DNA of 64,000 nt, taken from positions 69,875 through 133,874 of the forward strand of contig CAWGRQ010000030.1 in NCBI GenBank assembly GCA_963824985.1. The letters are read 5' to 3'. The position numbers and the translations under genes were made by a program. Origin of the DNA: JAFNAG01 sp963824985 (lineage in GTDB: Bacteria; Acidobacteriota; UBA6911). The notes beneath the pieces were generated by a model. It was not told the DNA's origin and did no database searches. It saw only the letters and a program-made list of their open reading frames with translations. Below, one piece after another: positions 34,138-45,100 of this stretch (position 1 is its first letter; every line of letters starts with the position of its first letter).

Positions 34138-37100
34138 GTGTTTAAATCGCCAAAGCCATTCTTATTTGTGGCATTCGTGTGCCTGCTGGGAGTTCTGAGC
34201 TTCGGCCAGAATTCGCAGAGCGTGGTCACGACCGATGACTTCAACCAATTCACCTGGCGATGGGTCGGGCCGACCACGTTTTCCGGCCGCGTTTCAGCCG
34301 TGGCGGTGCCCCGTGGGCAGACTCTGACCTACTATGCACTCGCCGCCAGCGGCGGCGTCTGGAAGACCATCGACGGCGGCATCCACTTCGAGCCGATTTT
34401 CGACAAATACGGCACGCTCAGCACGGGCTGGATGGCGATCGCGCCCTCGAACCAGGACGTGCTGTATCTCGGCACGGGCGAACCCATGCATGCCCGCGCC
34501 AGCACGCACGGCAACGGCGTGTGGAAATCGACCGATGCCGGCAAGACCTGGACCAGCGTCGGTCTGACCAAGAGCTATTTCATCCCCAAGGTCGAGGTGG
34601 ATTTCAAGAATCCCGACATCGTCTATGTCGCGGCGGAAGGCAAGCTGTATGACAACGAGATGGACTGCGAGCGCGGTCTCTATCGGAGTACCGACGGCGG
34701 CAAGACCTGGACCAACATCTTCACTCCCGTGAAAGACCGGGGAGTGGCGGATTTCGTGATCGATCCGCGCAACTCGAACGTCATCATTGCGGCAGCCTAC
34801 AAAACGTTCCGGCGCGCCTGGACCTATATCGATCGCTGGCCGGGCAACGATCTGTATAAGACGACCGACGCCGGCAAAACCTGGAAAAAGCTGACCAACG
34901 GCTTGCCCCAGAATGAACCCATGGGCCGCACCGGCCTGGCCATTTTTGAAAAGAATCCGAACATCCTTTATGCCCGGCTCGATCAGGGCGTGAGCCTCGG
35001 ATTCACCGAGCGGGACGGCGCCGCGAATTTCCGCCGCCCGGTGGCGGCGGCCGCGGCGGCGGTGGTGGCGGCGAGGGCCGGAGCCTGCGGGACGGTGCTC
35101 TTTCCCGAAGATTTCACCTTCGAAAAATTCAAGGCCTACAAGATCAATCCTGAAATCGCCAAGCTGGCACCCAAGTTTACTCCGGTCAGCGCGGCCAATG
35201 AGGCGGAATTGGTCACCAAACTCAATGAGATGATCCAGGACAAGGATTTTCTCGACGAAAAACGGCATCGACATTGCCAAACTGGATCAGACGGCTCGCA
35301 AGCTTTATGCGCAAGGACGACGACATCATTGATTCGATCAGCGAGATCGACAGATTGATGAAAAAACCGGCGCCGGCTGCCGATTCCACGGAAGCCAAGG
35401 GCCGATACCAGATCATCAACCGGCACGCGCTGGAGATCCTCTATGCCAATGCACTCTCCATTCTAGCAGCCGGTAATAAGGAACGGAGCCGTCTACCGGA
35501 CGGACGACCAGGGCGAAACCTGGAAGATGATGACCGAGTACAAAATGCGAGCAACGCAGGGCGGCCGAGGCGGTGGCGGAGGACAGGGCAACATCCAGGT
35601 CAACCAGACCGAAGGCGGCTACTACGGCAGGATCATCGTCGACCAGACCAACGATCAGGTGATCCTCTGCGGCGACACCAACACCACGATTTCCCGCGAC
35701 GGCGGCAAGACCTTCCAGGCGACCGGGTGGGACAGTCCCGGCACCACGCCGATGCCGATCCACGTCGATCATCGCAGCAGTGTGGATGGATCCTGCCAAT
35801 CCGAATCACATCCTCAGCGGCAATGACGGCGGCGTGAGCGAAACCTGGGACGGCGGCAAACGCTGGAGCCAGAAGAACGCCATCAGCGCAGCGCAGTTCT
35901 TCGATGTGTCCGTCGACAACGAACAGCCATACAACGTCATGGGCGGCACGCAGGACAACGGCTGCTGGCTGGGCCCCTCGCCAGACACGCAACCAGCTAC
36001 GGCATCTTCGCGTCCGATTGGCTGTACCTGCCGACCGGCGACGGGTTTTACGCTGTCCGCGACTGGTGGAATCCCGAATATATTTACTGGGAAAGTCAGT
36101 TCGGCTGCTCCAGCCGCCAGAATCTGAAGACCGGCGAAGCGATCGTCCTGACGTCCCGGCCACACCGGAGCAGATCTCGGCCGGCATGGCACAGCGAGTT
36201 ACCAGTGGAATGCACCCATCGTGCTTGTCTCCCCACAATCCCGGCATCGTGTACGTCTGCTCGCAATACGTGCACCGGTCACTGACCCGCGGCGAGCGTA
36301 ACTCTTTCGTGACGATCAGCCCCGACCTGACCAAGGCCAGCAAGGAAAAGCTCGATCTCGCCAGGAAGACCAACCTGCAGTGGGCGACGATTTACAGCTT
36401 CGCCGAATCCGCGAAGAAGCCCGGCCTCTACTGGGCCGGCACCGATGACGGCAATGTGCAGAGTCTCCCGGACGGCGGGAATACCTGGAGTCAATATCAC
36501 CAACCAGTTCTACGATGCCACGGGCAAGCCCAAAGCCGGGCATCAAGGGTGACCTCATCCCGTACGATCGCTGGGTGAAACGAGTGGTTCCCTCGGCCTT
36601 CGACGAGAACACCTGCTACGTCGGCTTCTCCGGCTACCGGACGCAAACGAGGACAAGACCTGGTTGTTCGTGACCAAGGACCTCGGCAAGACCTGGACCG
36701 ATATTTCGGGGAACATGCAGAATCCGATCTTCGACGTGGAAGAAGATCCGGACAACCCGAACGTCCTGTACCTCGGCACGGATTACGGCCTGTTCGTGAC
36801 CATCGACCAGGGCAAGACTTGGGCGGCCTTCTCGACCACGGCGCCGAATGTCATCGTCCGCGACGTGGCGATCCAGAAGCGTGACCGTGAAATGGCGATC
36901 GGCACTTATGGCCGCGGCATTTATGTCGCGGACATCGGCCCGATCAAGGAATTCAAGCCCGAAGCGTTCCAGGAACCGGCTCATCTGTTCGACATCAAGA
37001 ACACGATCCGCTGGAACCGTTTCGAGCGGCGCGGCGACACGCTCGGCGAACTGGTCAAGTCGGACAACCCGCCGATCGGCGCGAATCTTTACTATTATCT

Positions 37101-37407
37101 CAAGGCCGACGCGAAGGATGTGAAGCTGACCATCAAGGATCTGGAAGGAACTGTGATCGCGGACCTGGCACCCAGCAACAAGAAAGGGCTGCAGAAGCAG
37201 TTCTGGGCCCTCAACCGGGTAACCGGCGGCCAGGCTGCTGGCGGACGCGGCGCCGGTTTCGCAGGGGGTGGTGGCGGTGGTGGCGGCGGTCGCGGAGGAC
37301 GCGGCAACCAGGTTGAAAACGGCGTCTACAAAGTTACTCTCACGGTGGACGGGAAGGAAGTCGAAACCAAGAAAATGACGCTCCTGCCCGATCCGATGTT
37401 CAAATAG
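34138..37407 (+). pseudogene. VPS10/BNR-repeat secreted 'glycosyl hydrolase'-type protein, multiply frameshifted
   Basis: Start GTG 34138 after AAAGGAGGAAGAG; the signal is PFLFVAFVCLLGVLSFG. Asp-box repeats run along the first 330 residues (STDAGKTWTSV, STDGGKTWTNI, TTDAGKTWKKL) in a beta-propeller. Frame changes fall near 35255, 35310, 35480, 35770, 35990 and between 36100 and 36660, at least six, each joining to recognisable family sequence (SISEIDRLMKKPAP, NDGGVSETWDGGKRW, VTKDLGKTWTDISGN, TYGRGIYVADIGPIKEF). The C-terminus has a Gly-rich linker (37250-37310) and a beta domain ending LLPDPMFK. Family members are abundant exported proteins of Acidobacteria with unclear substrates. Decay or consensus errors could explain the breaks. 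Confidence 0.8.
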
Positions 37408-37592
37408 CAACACAATCCCGGCGCGCCGCCCAGGCGGCGCGCCGGTCCCGCTGCCAGGCCTGCTGGAGGAGGGACATTCCCGAATGGCACGAAGATTAGG
37501 AGTGGATGAGGATGTGCCAAATCACCGCGTTGCCTATGAGGTCGAGGTGAATTTCTTTCGCCCCGCTGGGGCTCTCGATTCCGATCGGCTCA

Positions 37593-37623
37593 CCGGGGGC
37601 TGCGCTTCGCTTGCCCCCGGCTA
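37593..37623. repeat. REP-like palindrome upstream of IS110 copy 1
   Basis: CCGGGGGCTGCGCTTCGC followed by TTGCCCCCGGCTA forms a hairpin with a GCTTCGC-type loop. On the reverse strand it has the order TAGCC-G-run-GCAAGC-GAAGCGCAGCC-C-run seen split around the IS110 copies, so it is another unoccupied relative of the IS target. The surrounding 37408-37710 has no gene and further GC-rich palindromic pieces (for example 37640-37700). Confidence 0.7.
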
Positions 37624-37718
37624 CTTGCTTATTTGCCCCTCCGGGGCTCGGTGCAGGCCCGATGGATTACAGCCGGACTGCGCGCCGGAGGCGCGCGAGC
37701 CAGTAGCCCCGGGCAAGC

Positions 37719-37948
37719 TCCGCCTCCGACCGGGTCGGATTGAATAACCTGTGACTGTGGGCGGCCACGAGCGGTATCCTGGACGCGAGCATAGCCGCAG
37801 TCAAGGCCCTTTACACATTCGTGCTTATGCCGCTTGGCAAGCATGGCTCCGGGAAGGCATTGAACATTGGCGAGGCTTTTTGGCACTCCCCTAGGCTAGA
37901 TTCTGCAGTTGGCCGACCCGGGCGGATGTGCTCAGAAAGGAATGGAAA
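37719..37948 (+). ncRNA. Candidate bridge-RNA region of IS110 copy 1
   Basis: IS110 elements are known to encode a bridge RNA, often in the non-coding end before the transposase, whose loops pair with target and donor DNA. Here 230 bp of non-coding sequence precedes the transposase ATG. It contains GGCAAGC at 37836-37842, identical to seven bases of the target at the left junction, and several short palindromic segments (TCCGACCGGGTCGGA at 37725-37739). The fold and exact RNA ends were not computed. Confidence 0.4.
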
Positions 37949-39367
37949 ATGGAGGAAGGCCGCGATGTTCAAGGAGGAAATAGCAAACAGATTGCAGGAC
38001 TCCCAGTGATTCGACCGGAAGTAGCGGGGATCGATTTGGGCAGTGAACAACACTGGGTTTGCGCTCCGACGCTGGACCGATCCGCTCGGGAAGTAGCCAC
38101 TTTCGGAGCTACAACTCCAGAGCTGATCCGGATGGCTCAGTGGCTTAAAGAGCGTAACATCGAATCGATAGCAATGGAGAGCACGGGGGTCTACTGGATT
38201 GCTCCACACGAGGTCCTGGAGGCGGCGGGTTTCGAAATACTGTTAGTCGATACCCGGCAATTGGCACGCGTACCTGGGCGCGACAAAAAAACGGACGCCA
38301 AAGACTGCGAGTGGATTCAACGGCTCCATAGCTGCGGACTGCTCAGGGGTTCATTTCGCCCTGCGGAGGCCATATGCATGTTGCGGACCCTGGTGCGAGA
38401 CAAGGCCATCCTGGTGGCCGATTCATCCGACTGGCTGCGCAGGATGCAAAAGAGCCTGGACCAGATGAATGTGCGGGTGCACCGGGCGGTTTCCGATATT
38501 GATGGGGTGACCGGCATGAAGATTCTACGAGCCATCGCAGCGGGAGAGCGCGACCCCATGAAACTGGCCCAGCTGCGTGACTGGCGCTGCCGCAAGAGCG
38601 AAGAGGAAATCGCCGACCAGTTGACCGGGCACTGGCGCGAGGACCACCTGTTCAGTCTGCGGCAGTCATTGCAAATGTACGACGCTTTCCAGCAGCGCGT
38701 TGCCGATTACGACCGGGAGATTTTACGAAAGCTCGCCGAGCTGCAGCGGCAGGAGTGCCGACAACAGCCTCCTCCGACCGTGAAAAATCCACATAAAGCA
38801 AGAGCGATCAAAAAACGGGGCGAAGAGCCCATGCGAGAGGCGCTGTATCGCATGAGCGGAGCGGACCTAACCAGCATCGACGCCATCGGTGTAGAAACCG
38901 TCCTGGTGGTCGTGAGCGAATACGGTCCCACTTTAAGCGATTTCCCGACGGAGAAACACTTTGTCTCGCACGCCACCCTGGCACCCCATAGACCCATCAG
39001 CGGAGGCAAACCCGTCAAAAAGAAAAGGCGGAACACGGCGAGTACGCGCGTTGCCGCTGCCCTACGGATGGCGGCACTGTCACTGCGTAACAGCGCAACG
39101 GCGTTGGGAGCTTACTATCGAAAGATCGCGCGAAGTCGTGGAGGAGACGTTGCCGTATTTGCGAGCGCAAGAAAGTTGGCCACTCTGATTTACCGCCTGC
39201 TGCGGTGGGGCCAGCCATACGTCGATGAAGGTGTAGAAGCATTTGAAAAGCGCTACCGCGAGAGCCGGATCAACTCCCTGAAGGCCAGAGCCAAGGAACT
39301 CGGATATCAATTAGTCGCTGGTCCTAATGCTTCGGCCCCCGAGCCAGCCACGGGTTTAGTCACAGGC
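37719..39367 (+). mobile_element. IS110-family insertion sequence, copy 1
   Basis: About 1,650 bp, equal in length to the copy at 62310 with no indel between them; the visible coding differences are one Asp/Asn change (38613) and the final junction base. It splits a REP-like palindrome: left arm TAGCCCCGGGCAAGC (37704-37718), right arm GCGAAGCGCAGCCCGGGGTT (39371-39390). GGCAAGC occurs at both junctions, so the exact ends are ambiguous by a few bases. There are no terminal inverted repeats, as expected for IS110. It contains a 230-bp non-coding left part and a DEDD transposase. Confidence 0.88.
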
Positions 39368-39451
39368 AAGCGAAGCGCAGCCCGGGGTTTAGACGCAAAC
39401 AGATCGGCAGCCCCGGCGGGGCGACAGAACATTCTCGCCTTATCTTCGTGA
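37949..39451 (+). CDS. IS110-family DEDD transposase (read-through C-terminus)
   Basis: 500 residues from ATG 37949 (AGAAAGGA seven bases upstream; a GTG seven codons earlier is the alternative). The N-terminal RuvC-like domain has Asp29 (GIDLGS), Glu77 (AMESTGVYW) and Asp116/Asp119 (TDAKD), the DEDD set. The C-terminal Transposase_20 domain has LTSIDAIGVETVLVVVSEYG and HATLAPHRPISGGKPVKKKR, with candidate catalytic Ser in PISGGK. Because the junction reads GGCAAGC and not GGCTAGC, the stop found in copy 2 is absent and about 27 extra residues (KRSAARGLDANRSA...) are read from the flank. Known function: site-specific cut-and-paste or replicative movement with a bridge RNA. The core is intact. 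Confidence 0.9.
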   Translation: MEEGRDVQGGNSKQIAGLPVIRPEVAGIDLGSEQHWVCAPTLDRSAREVATFGATTPELIRMAQWLKERNIESIAMESTGVYWIAPHEVLEAAGFEILLVDTRQLARVPGRDKKTDAKDCEWIQRLHSCGLLRGSFRPAEAICMLRTLVRDKAILVADSSDWLRRMQKSLDQMNVRVHRAVSDIDGVTGMKILRAIAAGERDPMKLAQLRDWRCRKSEEEIADQLTGHWREDHLFSLRQSLQMYDAFQQRVADYDREILRKLAELQRQECRQQPPPTVKNPHKARAIKKRGEEPMREALYRMSGADLTSIDAIGVETVLVVVSEYGPTLSDFPTEKHFVSHATLAPHRPISGGKPVKKKRRNTASTRVAAALRMAALSLRNSATALGAYYRKIARSRGGDVAVFASARKLATLIYRLLRWGQPYVDEGVEAFEKRYRESRINSLKARAKELGYQLVAGPNASAPEPATGLVTGKRSAARGLDANRSAAPAGRQNILALSS

Positions 39452-39453
39452 CA

Positions 39454-42138
39454 ATGGATATTCATAAGCTCGATCGAATTTTCAAACCAAAACGCATTGC
39501 GGTGCTCGGCGTCACGATCAATCCCAACAGCGTGGGGGGCAAGGTCGTCAGCAATCTCGTCGGTGGGGGCTTTACCGGGGTCGTCTACCCCGTGAATCCG
39601 CAACACGAGGCCGTGCTCGGAATCCACTGTTTTCCCGATGTAAAGGGCCTGCCCAAAACACCTGATCTGGCTGTAATCTGCTCGCCGCCGGACCAGGTCC
39701 CCCGCCAGGTGAGGGAATGCGGTGAGTCCGGAATCCTCGGCCTGATCATCATGTCGGCTGGATTCAGGGAGACCGGCGCGGCCGGCCAGGCTCTGGAGGA
39801 TGAGATTCGCGCCGAAGCCGCGCGCTTCGATGGAATGCGCATTTTGGGACCGAATTGCCTCGGCATCATCGTCCCGGGACTGAAACTGAATGCGAGCTTT
39901 GCCGCGGGAATGCCCAAACCCGGCAATATCGCTTTCATTTCACAATCGGGCGCCCTCTGCACTTCCGTGCTGGATTGGGCCATCGAAGGCAAGATCGGCT
40001 TCTCGCACTTCGTATCGGTCGGTAATTGCCTCGACGTGGGTTTCGGCGACCTGATCGACTACTTCGGAGAGGAACCGGATACCAAGTCCATTATCCTCTA
40101 TGTGGAGTCGCTGAATCACGCGCGCCGGTTCATGACCGCGGCGCGCGCCTTCGCCCGCACGAAGCCGATCATTGCCTACAAGGCGGGGCGTTTCCCCGAG
40201 TCGGCGCGGGCTGCCGCTTCCCACACCGGCGCCATGGCATCGGAGGATGCCGTGTACGACGCCGCGTTCCAGAGAGCGGGGCTGGCGCGAATCTTCGACC
40301 TCGGGGATATCTTCGACTGCGCGGAATTGATCGGCAGGAACAAGAATCCGCGCGGACCGAAGCTGGGTATCGTCACCAACGCCGGCGGTCCCGGAGTCAT
40401 CGCGACGGATGCCCTCATTGCGTCCGGCGGCGTCCTGGCAAAGCTCTCCGATGAGACCATGAACAGGCTGAACGAAAGCCTGCCGCCGTCCTGGTCGCAT
40501 GGGAATCCCGTCGATGTCCTGGGAGACGCCAATTCGAAACGAATCGAAAAGGTCACCCAGATTCTTCTCGCGGAACCGGCTGTTGACGCCGTGCTCGTGA
40601 TTCTTACGCCCCAGGCCATGACCAACCCGACAGCCACAGCCAAAGCGGTTGGCAAACTGGCGGCGGAAACCAGAAAGCCGATGCTGGCCGCCTGGCTCGG
40701 CGGGCAGACGATGCGGGATTCGTTTCCGATCCTCACCGAATCGGGCATCGCCGCGTACAAAACCCCGGAAGACGCCATCCGCGCGTTTATGACCCTCGTC
40801 GATTACGAACGAAACCTGGAGGCGCTGTACGAAACGCCCAAGGATATTCCCCTCGAATTTCCCGTCGACCGGGAGGAGCGTCGGGAGCAGTTCGTGGCCA
40901 AGCACTTTGGCGAACGAAGCGTGTTGCCGGAGGATATCTCGAAGTTGCTGATCGAGACTTACGGAATTCCCACCACCACCCCGCACCCGGCCGGCACAGC
41001 CTCGGAAGCCGCCGCGGTCGCGACGAGCATCGGATACCCGGTGGTTCTCAAGATCCACTCCCCCGACATCACGCATAAGACCGACGTCGGCGGCGTGCTG
41101 CTCGACCTCGAAGATGAGGAGATGGTGCGGACCGCATTTGACCGCATCCTTGCCGGGGCAAAAACCAAGAGACCGGATGCAGTGCTGGACGGCGTGACCG
41201 TTCAGCGCATGATAAAAAAGAAAGATGCCCTCGAGATGATCCTGGGCATAAAAAAAGATGCGGTTTTCGGCACCGTGATGATGGTCGGCATGGGGGGAAC
41301 CGGAGCGGAGTTATTCGCGGACCGTGCTCTCGGCTTTCCGCCCCTTAATGAGCGGCTGGCCATGCGCATGCTCGAGTCGCTCAAGATGTGGCCGCTCCTG
41401 AACGGCTACCGCGGCCGCCCGCCGGTCAACGTCTCCAGCCTCATTGAAGTCCTGATCCGGCTGTCATACCTGGCCGCCGATTACCCGGAGATCAATGAGC
41501 TGGACATCAATCCGCTTCTGGTCACGTCTCAGGAAGTCATCGCTCTCGATGCCCGCATCATTCTCGATCGGAACCTGGTGGGCAAGAAAATGGAGCCATA
41601 CTTCCACCTCGCTCTGCGGCCCTACCCCGAAAAATACGTGCGCCACTTGAAGCTGGCGGACGGCACTAAGGTCATCCTGCGTCCGATCAAACCGGAAGAC
41701 GAGCCGCTCTGGATGGATCTGCTGGCCAGCTGCTCGAAAGAGTCAATCTACTCCCGGTTCCGCTATTTCTTCCACTGGCAATCGCACCAGGTCGCCACCC
41801 GCTTTTGCCACATCGACTATGATCGCGAGATTGCAATCGTCGCCGAGATCACGGAAAAGGGGGAGCGCAAACTGCTGGGAGTCGGCCGATTGATCGCAGA
41901 TCCGGATCACCAGGAGGTCGAATACGCGGTTCTCATCACCGACGCATGGCAACAGAAGGAGCTGGGCAGCATCATCACCGACTACTGCCTCGAAATCGCC
42001 GGGAAGTGGAACCTGAAGCGCATCGTCGCCCAGACGACTACCGACAACTCCCGCATGATCTCGGTGTTCCGGAAGCGCGGCTTCGAGATCATCATCGGAA
42101 ACGACTCCACGGTGGACGTCGTGAAGCAGATCGACTGA
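39454..42138 (+). CDS. ADP-forming acetate-CoA ligase fused to GNAT acetyltransferase (Pat-like)
   Basis: An 894-residue protein from ATG 39454 (a GTG two codons earlier overlaps the read-through IS110 ORF). Domains in order: CoA-binding Rossmann (FKPKRIAVLGVTINPNSVGG), succinyl-CoA-ligase-like flavodoxin domain with the phospho-His region AAASHTGAMASED (about residue 255), ATP-grasp (IGYPVVLKIHSPDITHKTDV, about residue 530) and a C-terminal GNAT domain (VILRPIKPEDEPLWMDLL, AWQQKELGSIITDY). The same order occurs in bacterial lysine acetyltransferases (PatZ/Pka-like) that control acetyl-CoA synthetase. Because the phospho-His motif is present, the ligase half may also be active. The IS insertion immediately upstream must have displaced or supplied its promoter. 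Confidence 0.9.
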   Translation: MDIHKLDRIFKPKRIAVLGVTINPNSVGGKVVSNLVGGGFTGVVYPVNPQHEAVLGIHCFPDVKGLPKTPDLAVICSPPDQVPRQVRECGESGILGLIIMSAGFRETGAAGQALEDEIRAEAARFDGMRILGPNCLGIIVPGLKLNASFAAGMPKPGNIAFISQSGALCTSVLDWAIEGKIGFSHFVSVGNCLDVGFGDLIDYFGEEPDTKSIILYVESLNHARRFMTAARAFARTKPIIAYKAGRFPESARAAASHTGAMASEDAVYDAAFQRAGLARIFDLGDIFDCAELIGRNKNPRGPKLGIVTNAGGPGVIATDALIASGGVLAKLSDETMNRLNESLPPSWSHGNPVDVLGDANSKRIEKVTQILLAEPAVDAVLVILTPQAMTNPTATAKAVGKLAAETRKPMLAAWLGGQTMRDSFPILTESGIAAYKTPEDAIRAFMTLVDYERNLEALYETPKDIPLEFPVDREERREQFVAKHFGERSVLPEDISKLLIETYGIPTTTPHPAGTASEAAAVATSIGYPVVLKIHSPDITHKTDVGGVLLDLEDEEMVRTAFDRILAGAKTKRPDAVLDGVTVQRMIKKKDALEMILGIKKDAVFGTVMMVGMGGTGAELFADRALGFPPLNERLAMRMLESLKMWPLLNGYRGRPPVNVSSLIEVLIRLSYLAADYPEINELDINPLLVTSQEVIALDARIILDRNLVGKKMEPYFHLALRPYPEKYVRHLKLADGTKVILRPIKPEDEPLWMDLLASCSKESIYSRFRYFFHWQSHQVATRFCHIDYDREIAIVAEITEKGERKLLGVGRLIADPDHQEVEYAVLITDAWQQKELGSIITDYCLEIAGKWNLKRIVAQTTTDNSRMISVFRKRGFEIIIGNDSTVDVVKQID

Positions 42139-42176
42139 CCGGGCATTTAAGGCGGCATCATTCCAGCCCAAAATCT

Positions 42177-45100
42177 TTAGCGGAGAATCTGTGGCGGAAT
42201 GGCCGACAGGGCCGTTCCGGTTCCGAAAAGGGCGAAAGCGGCGAGGCCTTTGTCGGCCGTAATCCTGATATAGCCTGCAAGAATCTCCTGTCCCACGAGA
42301 CTCGGGAAATACTCCGTCAGAAGCTGGGATTTGCGACCCCTGGCCGGGATCACCTCCTGTCTGGAGATCAGCAGAGAGCCGTCCTTACGGAAGACCTCAA
42401 TCGTTGCAGTCGCATTGGCATCGTTTGGATTCAGGATGGCGATTCCAGTGAAATAGTCCTTGTTGGAGGCAACCTGGCTGAAGACCAGAGAATTGGGGAA
42501 GCTGGAAACCAGCGGCAGAGCCGAGGAGTAGATACTCTGGCCGGGATCGCCGAAGATCACGCTGCCGGCGAGTTTCACCCCGTCGCTCTTGATTTCGACA
42601 TACCCTTGTGTCAGGACATTCGCGGGATCGAGGAAAAACTTCTGATCGGTGATGTGTAGTTTGCCCCGGGCGGCAATGGCGCGGATTTGTGGTGTGCCTA
42701 CGGGTGTGCCATCATTGCCGAGGAGTTGGAACGTTACCAGCCCTGGTGATGAATCGAGATTGATCACGCTGAGGGCCGTACTCCAGGCCGCTCCTCCTAC
42801 CGCATATTGCGGCGAGTAGAGCGTGGTTGCCCCGGCCAGCGCATCCTGGCCGTTGAGAGCCTGAATATAGTGTCCGGGTTTGCGGAGGACTTCCATGGGT
42901 ACGACGTCTTGGGTCGCGCTCACGCGCAGATAATCAGAGCCGCCGGAGACAATGCCGGGGAACAGCTCGCTGACGGATTCGGCCACGAAACCATTGGCAT
43001 TGAGATTTCGGGATGCCGGGTTTGCTTTCAGGAAGCCGTTGCCATCCAGCAGCTCGAAGCTCAGGGTCGCGGGCGCCATGTTGGGATTGGCGACGTGAAT
43101 CCGGGTATCGCCCGCATCCTGGATTTCCGGAAGAATGAAGGCGGCCGCGGTTCTGGAGGACGCATCCGTGCCGTCGAGAACGGTCAGGGTTTGATTGAAG
43201 ATCAGATAGAAGCCCACCACCGGGCTGGCGGCGCTTTCGACCTTGAACCAGCCTGGAATCTCACGGTCGCTGAGGCCGGCGCCGAACAGCTGGTAGTCGA
43301 TTACAGGGATCTGCTCGCCCGCTTTCAGCTCCAGAATGGCTGGATTGGTAATGCCGGACCCCGTGATCAGAGATCCCGACGCGTCAAATGCCGTAAAGCT
43401 CAGGGCGGCATTGGCGCCGGAAAGGTTGGCGACCGCGACGCCAGTAAACTCGATCGTATCCGGGTTCGCGGCTCCGGCCTGCGTATTCATGAGTCGAGGA
43501 TAGAAGATGCCGGACACGCCTGCTCCGCCGGTTCCCGCCTGGATGACGGAAAAACTCTGGCCGGCGATGTCCAGGATGGCGGCGCGGGAGATCGGGCCGG
43601 CGTTGGCGGCGACGGAGAAGTCGACGGCGCCGTCGCCGCTGCCGCTGCTGCCTGAGGCAATCGTGATCCAGGGCGACGGGCTCACGGCCGTCCAGACGCA
43701 TCCGCCGGGCGTCCTGACACTGACATTGCCGTACCCGCCGCCGACCGTGAAGGCCTGGTTCGGCTGGGAAAGCGCAAAAGTACAGCTCGAGCTGTTGCCC
43801 GCCTGGGAAACCGTGAAGGTCTGGCCCGCGATAGTGAGGGTGCCGGTACGGGTTGCCGCGGTGGTATTGGGAGAAACGGAGTATTGCACGGTCGCGCTTC
43901 CACTCGACTGGCTGCCCGAGGTGATCGTGATCCACGCGGCGTTGCTGGCAGCGGTCCAGGAGCAGCCGCCGGAGGCATTAACCTCAACGCTGCCGGCGCC
44001 TCCGATGGCATTGAAAGATTGAGTGGTCGGCGAGAGTCCGAGGGTTCCGGTGACCGTGACGGTGGCGTCGGGCTGCGAGCGGAGCTGCTTCGCGATTTCC
44101 GACGTTGTCTTCGGCGATGCTGTAAAAGGAATAGGTGTGGCCGGATTGACCCGTGAAGACCGAGGAGGTGGTGGTCGTCTGGGCAAGCCACGCGCTGTAC
44201 GGGGAACCGTTGTCGGACACGTAAATCGAATATCCCCGGATGCCCGATCCCCCCGAATCATCGCTTCCGGACCAGCTCAGGTTGATTCCAAAACATGTCT
44301 GTTGAGCCGGCAAGGATCCGAGTGCTGCTGGTGGGGGCGCCGGCGTCAATCGTGTTGAGGAACGGGCCCGTCCGCGGGGGCAGGCTTGAAGACATCGACA
44401 TCGAATTTGACGAAGGCCTGGTTTTCGATGCGGGTTCCGGTTGCCAGGCCGGACTTTGGATTCACCGTGTAGTTTACCCAGCCGATCTCGTAGCCCGAAT
44501 CGGTTATCGGTGGCAGGAAGCCGGCCATCGGATCCTCGGGCGGCTGCCGGGTGGCAGGGTCGAGGGCGTGGAACTCCCAACGGATGGCGCCCGAATCGCG
44601 ATCGAAGGAGCCTTCGACGTTCACGATCAGATTCATGTCCGGGCGCAAATCGACATCCACGTTGAAATATGGCCCGCCCTCGAGCCGCACTTTCCATTTG
44701 AGGAATCCGAATTCGGTAAAGGACAGGGTGCTCCAGTCGAGGTCCGTGTCGAGCTGATCGGTGATAATGACATCCTGCGTCGGCGCCGGCGCATCCTCCC
44801 GGTTCCAGAAGTCGATGCGATACGGGATGGGATTGTCACCCCCGATCAATCGACGGTGCGTTCCCGGATTTATGGAAGGAGGGTCGTAGCCCATAGGGCC
44901 TGACTTGTCCTCAGGAGAAAGTGAGGTCACCACATAGATCCTTTTTTCAAGGTCTTTGGGAGGGTTGATATAGGGATTGTCCTTGATGTTCTCCCAGAAC
45001 AGCATCGGCCCATTTGTAGGCTTTCAGGGCCGCCCAGAGTTTCTCGAGGGCAGCCTTGGCCGCAGCCTTCGCGGCATTCTGCCTCAGATCTTCAATCATG

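Noticed and set aside
39368..39451. C-terminal 27-residue extension of IS110 transposase copy 1 as a real domain
   Set aside because: It translates the REP arm and flank and is absent from copy 2; it results from loss of the junction stop codon.
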